Source: an uncultured Bacteroidales bacterium
GTDB taxonomy: Bacteria > Bacteroidota > Bacteroidia > Bacteroidales > UBA932
Reading direction: 5' to 3'
DNA length: 64,000 nucleotides
Assembly: GCA_947253655.1 (NCBI GenBank)
Contig: CAMYAE010000005.1
Coordinates: forward strand, 44,166-108,165
Every line of letters starts with the position of its first letter. Position 1 is the first letter of the stretch. The notes below the pieces were generated by a model, which saw nothing but the letters and a program-made list of their open reading frames with translations, had not been told where the DNA came from and searched no databases. This document shows, piece by piece, positions 8,178 through 16,731 of the stretch. The translations under genes were made by a program, and so were the position numbers.

Positions 8178-9982
8178 TCTCCGAATAATTCTGCTACATT
8201 GATTTGCTGCTCAATTTCTGTGCCTTCAGGTATTTCAAGCACGTAAGAGCCGTTTTTCAGCTTGAAGAATTTAACTTTCTCCGGTTGCCGGCGTCCCAAA
8301 AGAGACCCTGTGTCCACAAGACCGTTTCCGTTCCTGTCTTCCGTAAATCTGATTGAATATTTCCCTTTTTTCAGATAAGGAAAGGACAGGGAGGTGGCCG
8401 AGCCGATGTTATAGCTTCTCAGCACATTATCCCTCTTTTCGTTCAGCAAATCCACTATATAAGTATAATTCACATTTTCAAGGTTTAGCGTTAGCGAACT
8501 CAAAGCATCATCTTTAGGCAGTGACACCTTGACTTCAGTACTGTCATTGTAGTAACCGTTAATATCCCTGAATTTTCTATGAGGTACCTTTAATCTATAA
8601 TCATATCCTGTCTGGAATTTCCCCTCTGGACGCAATATATATTTTCTGAGGTTAAGAGTGTCCTGTTCGACCTTGAAATTCATCTTTGCCTCCTGCTGCC
8701 TCGGATTGACGGAGATCAGGCTCAGGGAATCGAACAACTCGTATATTAGAGGATATTTGAATTCAAAACGGAAGCCGTATTGCTCGATAAGCTCCGGGGT
8801 TGCATCTATTTGTATTACGCAAGTCGTGTCTTCATGCTTGATGTTCCGTCTGGAACTTTTAGACATAGATTTAGCCTTATCCTCCGTAAGCTTGAGGTGC
8901 TCGGTGAAAGGGGAGGGCTGTCCTGTAGAGTCTGTTTTGAGATAATCCACGAAAACGTGCAGAGTGTCGGGAATTCTCCTTCTGTCATTCACCCAAAGCT
9001 CCAGACTATCCTTTTCCCGGTTGAACTGAAGTATAAGATTCTTCGGTTTGACACCCCTGATCCACAAGGAATCGATTTTAGCGTCAGGGGCCATGAATGT
9101 AATATAGGCCGACCTGCGGGATGTCCTTTGCTTGTTCACGATCATCTGTTTGACCGGTTTCTCCTTGAACATATAAAGCTCGTATTCGGATTTTCTGGAC
9201 ATGCAGCGGAAGGTGTCTTTCATGTCGTATTTTAGGAATTCCGTCAAGGTGTCATTGACTACCGTCTTAGGACGGATTATCGAATCAATGAATGCAATCC
9301 TGTCACTTTCGGGGTCATATATGTTATTGGAAGATTCATCCGTTATGGCAAATAGCCTGAAATCCGCATCGGCAATATTTCTCATGGAAAAAAATCCCCA
9401 CTCGTCCGTTTTTACGGCGGCGGCGGGCCGGTGTTTGAAGATTGCAGAATCCGCCATGTCCCGATAGAGCATGACGGTAGCTCCTTTGACCGGCTTGAGG
9501 GTGTTACAATCCATAACAGTACCGGTAATTCCCATTGAATCAATCTGACTGCCCGTTGAGAATACCAAGGTGTAGCCTGGGAACATATTGCCCTCATTGT
9601 TATCGGCCACGGCATTGGTAAGGTCGAGGGTGTATGTGGTGTTGGTGTCGAGGTCCGATTCAAAATAGACTATAAGCGTCTTGCCACGCATCTTGTATTT
9701 CGGTGTCTTCTCGAGCGGAGGAGAAAGAAAGATGCTCTTAGGATCCTTGACGGTGATATATTCGTTGAATGTAATATAAATTTTCGTGTTGTGAACCGGA
9801 ACGTTCACAGTGCCCGGCAGAGGGCTGAGGCCGACAATCAGAGGAGGAATTGTGTCTTTCTTGCCGCCGCTCGGAGGCGTGGTGGTGTTGGCGCAGGATG
9901 GCGAAAAAAACATCGACGCCAGCACAAAGGCTATCGGTATTGCCGGGAGGCAGCTAATTATTTTTTTCCTTATATTCTTCAT
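8174..9982 (-). CDS. Lipoprotein with N-terminal Ig-like (Big_5 type) domain
   Basis: A secreted lipoprotein of 602 residues, function unknown. The signal peptide ends at a plausible lipobox (SPSC, Cys30) followed by a linker rich in Thr, Pro and Gly. Residues about 45-148 resemble the SbsA-type Ig-like domain: DTIPPLIVGLSPLPGTVNV, ITFNEYI, then TTYTLDL and YTLVFSTG. A carboxypeptidase-regulatory-like stretch follows (GTVMDCNTLKPVKGATVMLY). The remainder is beta-rich and ends in a region like SIRFTEDRNGNGLVDTG. Similar proteins are common in Bacteroidota. It sits 1 base downstream of rel and overlaps the barrel gene by 4 bases, so the lipoprotein and barrel may work together at the cell surface (inference). 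Confidence 0.75.
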   Translation of the reverse strand: MKNIRKKIISCLPAIPIAFVLASMFFSPSCANTTTPPSGGKKDTIPPLIVGLSPLPGTVNVPVHNTKIYITFNEYITVKDPKSIFLSPPLEKTPKYKMRGKTLIVYFESDLDTNTTYTLDLTNAVADNNEGNMFPGYTLVFSTGSQIDSMGITGTVMDCNTLKPVKGATVMLYRDMADSAIFKHRPAAAVKTDEWGFFSMRNIADADFRLFAITDESSNNIYDPESDRIAFIDSIIRPKTVVNDTLTEFLKYDMKDTFRCMSRKSEYELYMFKEKPVKQMIVNKQRTSRRSAYITFMAPDAKIDSLWIRGVKPKNLILQFNREKDSLELWVNDRRRIPDTLHVFVDYLKTDSTGQPSPFTEHLKLTEDKAKSMSKSSRRNIKHEDTTCVIQIDATPELIEQYGFRFEFKYPLIYELFDSLSLISVNPRQQEAKMNFKVEQDTLNLRKYILRPEGKFQTGYDYRLKVPHRKFRDINGYYNDSTEVKVSLPKDDALSSLTLNLENVNYTYIVDLLNEKRDNVLRSYNIGSATSLSFPYLKKGKYSIRFTEDRNGNGLVDTGSLLGRRQPEKVKFFKLKNGSYVLEIPEGTEIEQQINVAELFGE

Positions 9983-9983
9983 T

Positions 9984-12209
9984 TTATAAGTCTCTTCTCA
10001 TTACGCTTTGGATGCCGTCAATCGACTTCAGCCGGTTTATAATCGTCTCAAGTACAGCCTTGTTGTGCACGAACAGATCAATTTCTCCTTCTACAATATC
10101 CTCCTCAGCCCCAAGATTAAGTCTCCTCATGTTGACACCCATAACCAAGGATATTTCCCTTGTTATGTCATTCAGGAGTCCGATCCTATCTACACCTTTA
10201 ATCGAAATCCTTACAAGGAATGCCTGCTCTTCGGTGTCGTCCCATTTCGGCATTACTATCCAATCTCCGTGCTTGGAGGCAAAGCTTTCTGCCACGCCGC
10301 AAGACTTCTTATGCACGGTGACCGTCCCGTCCGGAGACAGGAAACCAACGACTGCATCTCCGGCAATAGGATTACAGCAAGACGCCAACACATATTTATG
10401 GCTGTCAAAAGGAGAGTTTATCACAAAATTCGTCCTGTCATTGTTCTCTTTATCTGCCGGAACTGCCTGTCCCTCATTACTTAGATGATACCTCTCGGCA
10501 ATTTCCATAATGACTTCAAAGCTGATGAGGCCGAGGGCATAACGGAAATAAAGCTCCTCTATGTTTGTCAGGCCTAAATTGGCTATAACAAAGCGTTTTA
10601 TCTTCTCATTTATGCCTGTTCCGACTGATTTGAGTTTCTCGGTCAGAGACTTCTTTCCTGCAGCCACGAGTGTCTTTTTTTCAGGCCTGAAAAAGTCTAT
10701 CACCATGTTTTTGGCGTGCCTTGTCTGTAGAAATTCCAACCATTCCCGTTTCGGGTGCTCCTTTTCGGCAGTAATTATTTCCACCTGATCTCCCGTCCGC
10801 AACACATAGGACAGAGGAACTAATTTCATATTTACCTTTGCGGCGATAGCCTTGTTCCCGATTTCGGTGTGTATCTGATATGCGAAATCCAGGACTGTCG
10901 CGCCTTTCTGAATTGACCTTTGCTCTCCCTTAGGGGTGAATACCACAATATCTCCCGCAACAAGGTCGTTATGTATAATATCAAGAAGTTCAAGGGCATT
11001 GACATCGGGACTGACAAGTATTTCCTTGACTTTTGACAGCCATTTGTCCATCTGACTGTCATTCTCTCCGACATATCCGTCTTTCTTGTAGGCCCAATGG
11101 GCGGCAATGCCTTTTTCGGCAATATCATCCATTCTTCTGGAGCGGATCTGCACTTCTATCCAAATGCCGGACACACTCATAAGAGTGCAGTGAAGTGCCT
11201 CATATCCATTGCTTTTCGGATGCTTCACCCAGTCCCTGACCCTGTCCGGCTTGTATCTGTATATCCCTGTAATTATTGAAAAAACGTGATAGCTCTGGTC
11301 CCTCTCGGTCTCTTTCAATGATGGGTCGGTGTTGAATACAATCCGCACGGCATACAGGTCATATACCTGTTCGAATGTAATATTCTTCGAGGTCATCTTG
11401 TGCCATATCGAGTACGGAGTCTTTACCCGCTTCTTGATTTCGAAATCAAAGCCGGCATTTGTCAATGCTTTTTCAATAGGCTTTATGAAACTGTCTATTT
11501 CTTTCTCTTTGTCAAGTATATTCCTGTTGATCTTGGCATTAATGTCATTATAGGCATCCGGCTCCTTATACCTCAGCCATATATTCTCCATTTCCGATTT
11601 GACTTCATACAGACCTAACCTGTGGGCAAGCGGAATGAAGATGAACATTGTCTCGCTCAAAATCTTGTCCCTCTTGTATTCCGGCATGAACTCTATTGTC
11701 CTGCAATTATGCAGCCTGTCGGCCAATTTAATCAGCACGACTCTTGCATCATCGTTCAATGTCAGCAGGATACGCTTGAAATTTTCAGCCTGGGAGCTCT
11801 CCGTGTATTCCGAGTGATGATGCTTCCTGTCTTGGGTGTCGAGAACGTTCTTGATTTTGGTAAGACCGTCCACAAGCGAGGCAATCTTGTCTCCGAAGAG
11901 CCTCCTGATATCATCAACGGTATAGTTGGTGTCTTCGACCACATCGTGCAGCAAGGCGGCTGTTATGGATTTGTATCCCAAGCCGATATTCTCTACGACA
12001 ATCTTGGCTACGGCAATAGGGTGTATGATATATGGCTCACCCGATCTCCTGCGAATATTCTTGTGAGCCTCATTGGCGAACTCGAATGCTTTTTGTACGA
12101 CTGCAAACTCCTCAGCGTCGGCACATCTTTTCCTGGCTATCACCTCCAGGTCCGCATACTCTCTGGCTATAACTTCGTAATCCCTCTTGGTAAATTCTGA
12201 AAAGCTCAT
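9984..12209 (-). CDS. Bifunctional (p)ppGpp synthetase/hydrolase, RelA/SpoT family
   Basis: Stringent-response enzyme of 741 residues. The hydrolase HD domain has the expected residues: His63, HD at 88-89, ED at 92-93, and the later ADRLHN motif. The synthetase domain carries YDLYAVRIVF, HPKSNGYEALH and EVQIRS followed by AEKGIAAHWAYK. TGS (DIVVFTPKG to EIITAEKE) and a C-terminal ACT domain (LVRISIKGVDRIGLLNDIT) follow. Both active sites look intact, so I predict synthesis and hydrolysis. RSMEKG-like positions differ slightly (RRMDDIAEKG). Upstream yihY overlaps it by 4 bases; the lipoprotein gene follows after 1 base. Whether it is best named rel or spoT cannot be decided here. Confidence 0.95.
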   Translation of the reverse strand: MSFSEFTKRDYEVIAREYADLEVIARKRCADAEEFAVVQKAFEFANEAHKNIRRRSGEPYIIHPIAVAKIVVENIGLGYKSITAALLHDVVEDTNYTVDDIRRLFGDKIASLVDGLTKIKNVLDTQDRKHHHSEYTESSQAENFKRILLTLNDDARVVLIKLADRLHNCRTIEFMPEYKRDKILSETMFIFIPLAHRLGLYEVKSEMENIWLRYKEPDAYNDINAKINRNILDKEKEIDSFIKPIEKALTNAGFDFEIKKRVKTPYSIWHKMTSKNITFEQVYDLYAVRIVFNTDPSLKETERDQSYHVFSIITGIYRYKPDRVRDWVKHPKSNGYEALHCTLMSVSGIWIEVQIRSRRMDDIAEKGIAAHWAYKKDGYVGENDSQMDKWLSKVKEILVSPDVNALELLDIIHNDLVAGDIVVFTPKGEQRSIQKGATVLDFAYQIHTEIGNKAIAAKVNMKLVPLSYVLRTGDQVEIITAEKEHPKREWLEFLQTRHAKNMVIDFFRPEKKTLVAAGKKSLTEKLKSVGTGINEKIKRFVIANLGLTNIEELYFRYALGLISFEVIMEIAERYHLSNEGQAVPADKENNDRTNFVINSPFDSHKYVLASCCNPIAGDAVVGFLSPDGTVTVHKKSCGVAESFASKHGDWIVMPKWDDTEEQAFLVRISIKGVDRIGLLNDITREISLVMGVNMRRLNLGAEEDIVEGEIDLFVHNKAVLETIINRLKSIDGIQSVMRRDL

Positions 12210-13135
12210 ATCAGTTCGGTTTCAATTTCGTCAATTCTCTGGAACGAGTATGAGAACTGCGCTCCGTATAATATAATAAGCCACCCGAATCTCAACCATA
12301 GCATGAAAAGAGGAATGGCTGCCACTGTGCCGTAGACAGCGTTTATTCTGGTGACAAGCAACTGCGTTTCCAGATAAAGATATTGCAATATGGTAAAGGC
12401 TATTCCTGCCAGAATGGCTGCCTTTAATGCGTTGCGGTACCTGACTTCCGTAGCCGGTATGAATTTATACATAGCCGACAATGTCAATATAGCCACTGCA
12501 CAGAATATCAGCCAGCCGATAAATGAAATAATGGCGTCTGTGATGCCAATACTGTTGGGAATCAGGTCGAGAACGTGGGAATAGACGATAGAGCCGGTAA
12601 AGAATATCAATATCACGAAAGGCGAAATAAGCATTATTATTATGTCTATTCCGAAACTCTTGATGAATTTTCTCTGCGGCTTGTCCACTTTCCACACATT
12701 GTTGAACACGGTCTCCACCCTCATCATCATCCATATTACAAGCCATACGAACATCAGCGCACTGATAAGTCCGAACAGACCGGCCTGTGCGGATTCTATG
12801 ATATTGTCGGCGGCATTCATGAGCATATCAATAAGCCTCTGGTCAATATCGGATGAGTAGAGAATGTCGGTCAGCTTGTTTGCAAGCCCGAAGCCGCCCG
12901 TTACGGCAAACGCTACTGCAACGAAAGGTACGGCCGCCATGGTGCAGAAATAGCTTAAGGCCACCGACTGGAAACCGATTTTCTGTTCCCTGAAAGTCTT
13001 TAAGGCAATCAGTATGACCTGAGTGTCCCTTACCAGCCTCGCCTTTGCTTTGGAAAGCTCATCCAAATTCAAATGCCATACATCCTCCGAAAGGAACTTC
13101 TTAAGCCTGTATATGTATTCTTTTGCTTTCTTCAT
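12206..13135 (-). CDS. YihY/BrkB-family inner-membrane protein
   Basis: Polytopic membrane protein of the YihY (formerly called RNase BN/BrkB-like) family; the function is not established. Residues about 40-75 hold the family N-terminal region with FREQKIGFQSVALSYF and the AAVPFVAVAFAV helix. About six hydrophobic helices follow, ending with MLWLRFGWLIILYGAQFSYSFQ, a typical family C terminus. At 309 residues it lacks the long C-terminal extension of some Bacteroidota members. It lies 6 bases after ligA and overlaps rel by 4 bases. Confidence 0.88.
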   Translation of the reverse strand: MKKAKEYIYRLKKFLSEDVWHLNLDELSKAKARLVRDTQVILIALKTFREQKIGFQSVALSYFCTMAAVPFVAVAFAVTGGFGLANKLTDILYSSDIDQRLIDMLMNAADNIIESAQAGLFGLISALMFVWLVIWMMMRVETVFNNVWKVDKPQRKFIKSFGIDIIIMLISPFVILIFFTGSIVYSHVLDLIPNSIGITDAIISFIGWLIFCAVAILTLSAMYKFIPATEVRYRNALKAAILAGIAFTILQYLYLETQLLVTRINAVYGTVAAIPLFMLWLRFGWLIILYGAQFSYSFQRIDEIETELI

Positions 13136-13141
13136 CCCGTA

Positions 13142-15211
13142 TCAAAGGTTAAAAAACAAATTCGGCTCAGCATTTAGAGCTTCCGGCCCGTTATCAGGCA
13201 GCATCTTCATAAACTCATCTTCTCCGATTATCCTGATGCCGAGCTCACCTGCCTTTTTGATCTTCTCCGGCCCCGGTTTGCTACCGGCCAAAAGAAAATC
13301 GGTCTTACCGCTTATTGAGCTGCTGTTCTTGCCTCCGTTTGATTCAATCAGAGCTTTCATCTCGTCTCTGGAAATGCTGAAAGTGCCTGAAATTACAATG
13401 GATTTGCCGGCCAGAGCATCTGAAAGTGCGGATTGCCTGCTTTCAGATGAAAACTGCAGGCCTGCCGCTTTCAGCCTGTCTATCTCGGCAAGATGTGCTT
13501 CCGTGCTAAAATAAGTGTGGACACTTTCTGCAATCACGGAGCCAATATCCTTTACTTCCAAAAGCTTTTGGGTGTCCGCAGCCGCAATCTTGTCAATGTC
13601 ACCGAAATGGGAGGCAATCTCCTTGGCCGTAGTTTCTCCGACATATCTGATTCCGAGAGCATACAGTACCCTTTGGAACGGTACATTTTTAGATGCTGAA
13701 AGACTGTCTAAGAACCTTTCTGCCGAACGGTCTTTCCAACCTTCCAATTGCAGCAGAGCCCATTTGTCCAAATCATAGAAGTCTGCCGGAGTCTTGACAA
13801 GTCCTTTTTCATAAAGTTGTCCGACAGTGGCTTCTCCTGCGATTATGTTCATGGCCTTACGGCTCAGGAAATGCAGCAGCCTACCCTTTATCTGCATGGG
13901 ACAGCCGTCCGAATTAGGACAGAAGAATTTGGCTTCCTCCTCAGCTTTGACCAGCATGGTGCCGCAATCCGGACAATGGGTAGGGAAGTGGGGCGGTTTG
14001 GCATCAGCAGGCCTTTTTGAAAGCTCCACCTTGGTTATTTTAGGAATAATCTCCCCGCCTTTTTCGACATATACATAATCTCCCACTCGGACATCCAATA
14101 ACGCCATCTGGTCTGCATTGTTCAATGTCGCACGCTTCACCATAGTCCCGGAAAGCAGGACAGGCTCAAGGTTTGCAACCGGAGTGACGGCTCCTGTTCT
14201 GCCCACCTGATAATCAATCGACAGCAGTTTGGTCAATGCCTCCTCAGCCTTGAACTTATAGGCTACAGCCCACTTAGGGACCTTTGACGTGTAGCCGAGC
14301 TCCTGCTGCAAAGAAATTTCGTTGATCTTTATTACTATGCCGTCTGTCGGATAAGGGAGGGTCTTCCTTGCATTATCCCAATAATTTATATAATCCTCTA
14401 TTTCTTCGATATTACGGCATATCCGACGCTTGTCTGACACCGGCAGCCCCCATGACGCAGCTGCATCCAAGGCTTCGGAATGGGTTGTGAAATCCACGTT
14501 CCCTCCCGGAATATGATAGAGTGTGCACCACAGTCCTCGTCTTCCTACCTCTTTGGGTTCCAGTAGTTTAAGCGAGCCGGAGGCGGCATTGCGTGGATTT
14601 GCGAACGGCTGTTCTTCATCTTCCTCCCTTTGCCTGTTCAATTTGTCGAAAGACTCATAAGGCATCAGGATTTCTCCTCTAATTTCAAACTCATCTGGAT
14701 AGTTCCCTGTGAGCCTTTGCGGTATGTTTGAAATATGGCGGACATTTGCAGTGACATCATCGCCTACAACCCCGTCCCCACGGGTCAATGCCCTGACTAA
14801 AAGCCCATTGATGTATGTAAGGCAAATTGCCGTGCCGTCGAATTTCAGTTCGCAGCTATATGTGAAGTCTTTTCCTATCGTCTTTGACGCCCTTGCGGCG
14901 AATTCTTCTATTTCCGTTATGTTGTAGGTGTTGCCCAATGAGAGCATCGGATAGCGGTGGGGTAATTGTACGAACTCTTTGACCGCTCCCGGATCTGTGC
15001 TTTCCTCCAAATCGCTTCCGACACGCAGTGTAGGAGAGTCCGGCACGACAAGATCGGGGAAAGCTTTTTCAATATCCTCCAACTCGTGCATAAGGATATC
15101 GAAATCATAGTCGCTCATGGTCGGAGCATTCTCAACATAATACTTGCGGCTGTTCTCCTTAAGTATTTTCCTAAGCTCTTTTGCTCTGAGCAAGGCCTGT
15201 TCTCTGTCCAT
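13142..15211 (-). CDS. ligA: NAD-dependent DNA ligase
   Basis: Seals nicks in replication and repair using NAD+. All domains are present in 689 residues: domain Ia (SRKYYVENAPTMSDYDFD, the NAD-binding helices), adenylation domain with the nucleophile Lys123 in ELKFDG, OB fold, C4 zinc finger (CPDCGTMLVK then CPNSDGCPM), helix-hairpin-helix region, and a C-terminal BRCT domain from about residue 590 (GKSIVISGTFSISRDEM). It is the promoter-proximal gene of the six-gene minus-strand run, with a promoter about 28 bases before the ATG. Confidence 0.97.
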   Translation of the reverse strand: MDREQALLRAKELRKILKENSRKYYVENAPTMSDYDFDILMHELEDIEKAFPDLVVPDSPTLRVGSDLEESTDPGAVKEFVQLPHRYPMLSLGNTYNITEIEEFAARASKTIGKDFTYSCELKFDGTAICLTYINGLLVRALTRGDGVVGDDVTANVRHISNIPQRLTGNYPDEFEIRGEILMPYESFDKLNRQREEDEEQPFANPRNAASGSLKLLEPKEVGRRGLWCTLYHIPGGNVDFTTHSEALDAAASWGLPVSDKRRICRNIEEIEDYINYWDNARKTLPYPTDGIVIKINEISLQQELGYTSKVPKWAVAYKFKAEEALTKLLSIDYQVGRTGAVTPVANLEPVLLSGTMVKRATLNNADQMALLDVRVGDYVYVEKGGEIIPKITKVELSKRPADAKPPHFPTHCPDCGTMLVKAEEEAKFFCPNSDGCPMQIKGRLLHFLSRKAMNIIAGEATVGQLYEKGLVKTPADFYDLDKWALLQLEGWKDRSAERFLDSLSASKNVPFQRVLYALGIRYVGETTAKEIASHFGDIDKIAAADTQKLLEVKDIGSVIAESVHTYFSTEAHLAEIDRLKAAGLQFSSESRQSALSDALAGKSIVISGTFSISRDEMKALIESNGGKNSSSISGKTDFLLAGSKPGPEKIKKAGELGIRIIGEDEFMKMLPDNGPEALNAEPNLFFNL

Positions 15212-15238
15212 TAAAATCGTTTAAAGTCTACAATCTTA

Positions 15239-15246
15239 CAAATTTA
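15239..15246 (-). promoter_or_regulatory. -7 promoter element for the ligA run
   Basis: On the minus strand this reads TAAATTTG, a TAnnTTTG match 27 bases upstream of the ligA ATG. No clear -33 TTTG. It is the only good match before the six-gene run. Confidence 0.5.
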
Positions 15247-15280
15247 ACTCTTTTTTCGTGGATATTCTGTGGAAAATAGA

Positions 15281-15288
15281 TAATTTTG
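15281..15288 (+). promoter_or_regulatory. -7 promoter element for the phosphofructokinase gene
   Basis: TAATTTTG fits TAnnTTTG. It is 78 bases before the ATG, leaving a leader of roughly 70 bases. Confidence 0.45.
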
Positions 15289-15366
15289 CAATTGGAATCC
15301 TATTAGCCGGGAAAATTGACCGGCAGAATGAACTTTAACGTTAAACTTTAAAATCAGAATTATTAT

Positions 15367-16596
15367 ATGAAAGATGCAATTATTATCCTCTGCGGCGGCG
15401 GTCCTGCACCCGGTATGAACACGGTTGTCTGCTCAGTAGCAAAAACATTCTTGTCAAACGGATTTCGCGTTATCGGCCTGCACGGTGGATATTCCGGACT
15501 TTTCAGCAAGTCTCCGAGAACGGAGGAACTCGATTTCTTAAAGGCAGACGCCTATTTCAACAGAGGTGGTTCCTATCTCCAGATGAGCCGTTTCAAGCCT
15601 ACGGACGCTGATTTTGAGAACAATTTCAACCTGTCGCTGTTCCAGGACAATAATGTTAAGCTCCTTGTTACTGTCGGTGGGGACGATACGGCTTCCACTG
15701 CAAACAGGATTGCTAAATTCCTTGAACTCAAGAAATATCCGATTCGCAACATTCATGTTCCGAAAACGATTGACAACGACCTTCCTTTGCCGAATAACGC
15801 TCCTACTTTCGGTTTCAATTCAGCCAAGGACGAAGGTGCCCACATTGCCAAGACAATCTATGAGGATGCACGCACATCCGGCAACTGGCTTATAATTTCC
15901 GCAATGGGACGTTCGGCCGGCCACCTTGCTCTCGGCATAGGCGAGGCTACTCATTGTCCTATGACAATCATACCGGAAATGTTCAACAAAACGGAAATAT
16001 CAATAGATAAGATAATCAAGCTCACCTTGTCAGCCATTATCAAGAGGATGATTTTAGGGATTGAGTACGGCACTGTTGTCGTTGCCGAAGGTGTATTCCA
16101 TGACCTGGATCCTGAAGACCTGAAGTCAACCGGCGTCCACATGACATACGACGAGCATGGACATCCGGAACTTGGAAAAATATCCAAGGCAGTCATGTTC
16201 AACGACATACTTGACAAAGAATTCCAAAAGTTAGGGCTGAAAGTCAAGACCCGTCCGGTGGAAATAGGCTATGATGTCCGTTGTCAGGACCCTATAGCTT
16301 ATGACCTTACTTATTGCACGGAGCTTGCAATGGGAGTCTACGAACTTTATGAAAAGGGAGAGACCGGATGTATGGTTTATGTTGATGCTAACGGAGATTC
16401 GCATCCTCTATACCTGAAAGATCTTCAGAATGCCGAGGGCAAGATCCCTCCGAGACGGGTGAACATCAACGGTGGCATAGCACGGAATTATTTCCAATAT
16501 ATCTGCAATTTTGTCACGCCGGACGATTACGAAGCCGCAAAGGCTTATGTCGGAAATCCGGAGGCATATGATCTCAAGAAGATTCTTAACTGGTAA
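15367..16596 (+). CDS. 6-phosphofructokinase, probably PPi-dependent
   Basis: Phosphorylates fructose 6-phosphate in glycolysis. The phosphate-donor site reads GGDDTAST (residues 104-111) and the catalytic loop PKTIDND (132-138). In this family the second Asp of GGDD and the Lys before TIDND mark pyrophosphate enzymes, where ATP enzymes have GGDG and a Gly, so I infer use of PPi and a reversible reaction. MGRSAGHLALGIGEA binds the sugar phosphate. The length of 409 residues fits the medium-size group. The gene stands alone behind its own promoter; a GH13 gene follows after 135 bases. Confidence 0.92.
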   Translation: MKDAIIILCGGGPAPGMNTVVCSVAKTFLSNGFRVIGLHGGYSGLFSKSPRTEELDFLKADAYFNRGGSYLQMSRFKPTDADFENNFNLSLFQDNNVKLLVTVGGDDTASTANRIAKFLELKKYPIRNIHVPKTIDNDLPLPNNAPTFGFNSAKDEGAHIAKTIYEDARTSGNWLIISAMGRSAGHLALGIGEATHCPMTIIPEMFNKTEISIDKIIKLTLSAIIKRMILGIEYGTVVVAEGVFHDLDPEDLKSTGVHMTYDEHGHPELGKISKAVMFNDILDKEFQKLGLKVKTRPVEIGYDVRCQDPIAYDLTYCTELAMGVYELYEKGETGCMVYVDANGDSHPLYLKDLQNAEGKIPPRRVNINGGIARNYFQYICNFVTPDDYEAAKAYVGNPEAYDLKKILNW

Positions 16597-16660
16597 TTTG
16601 CCCATAAGGCTATAATGGCCTGACCGGCTATTTGCTATTCGCCGGTGGTGTGTCCTCTTA

Positions 16661-16693
16661 TTTGGTTATGACATGCCGCCGGCTATTATTTTG
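16661..16693 (+). promoter_or_regulatory. Possible promoter for the GH13 gene
   Basis: TTTG at 16661-16664 and TATTATTTTG at 16684-16693 are separated by 19 bases. The second box is two bases longer than TAnnTTTG, so this is a weak match. A short inverted repeat (ACCGGC/GCCGGT) at 16623-16646 lies just upstream and may help end the pfk transcript. Confidence 0.3.
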
Positions 16694-16731
16694 GCACGAA
16701 AGTTTCATATTGGATTTGAAACTCGCATTTT

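Noticed and set aside
12206..13135. RNase BN activity for the YihY-family gene
   Set aside because: The old name was a misassignment; the protein is a polytopic membrane protein with no nuclease motif.
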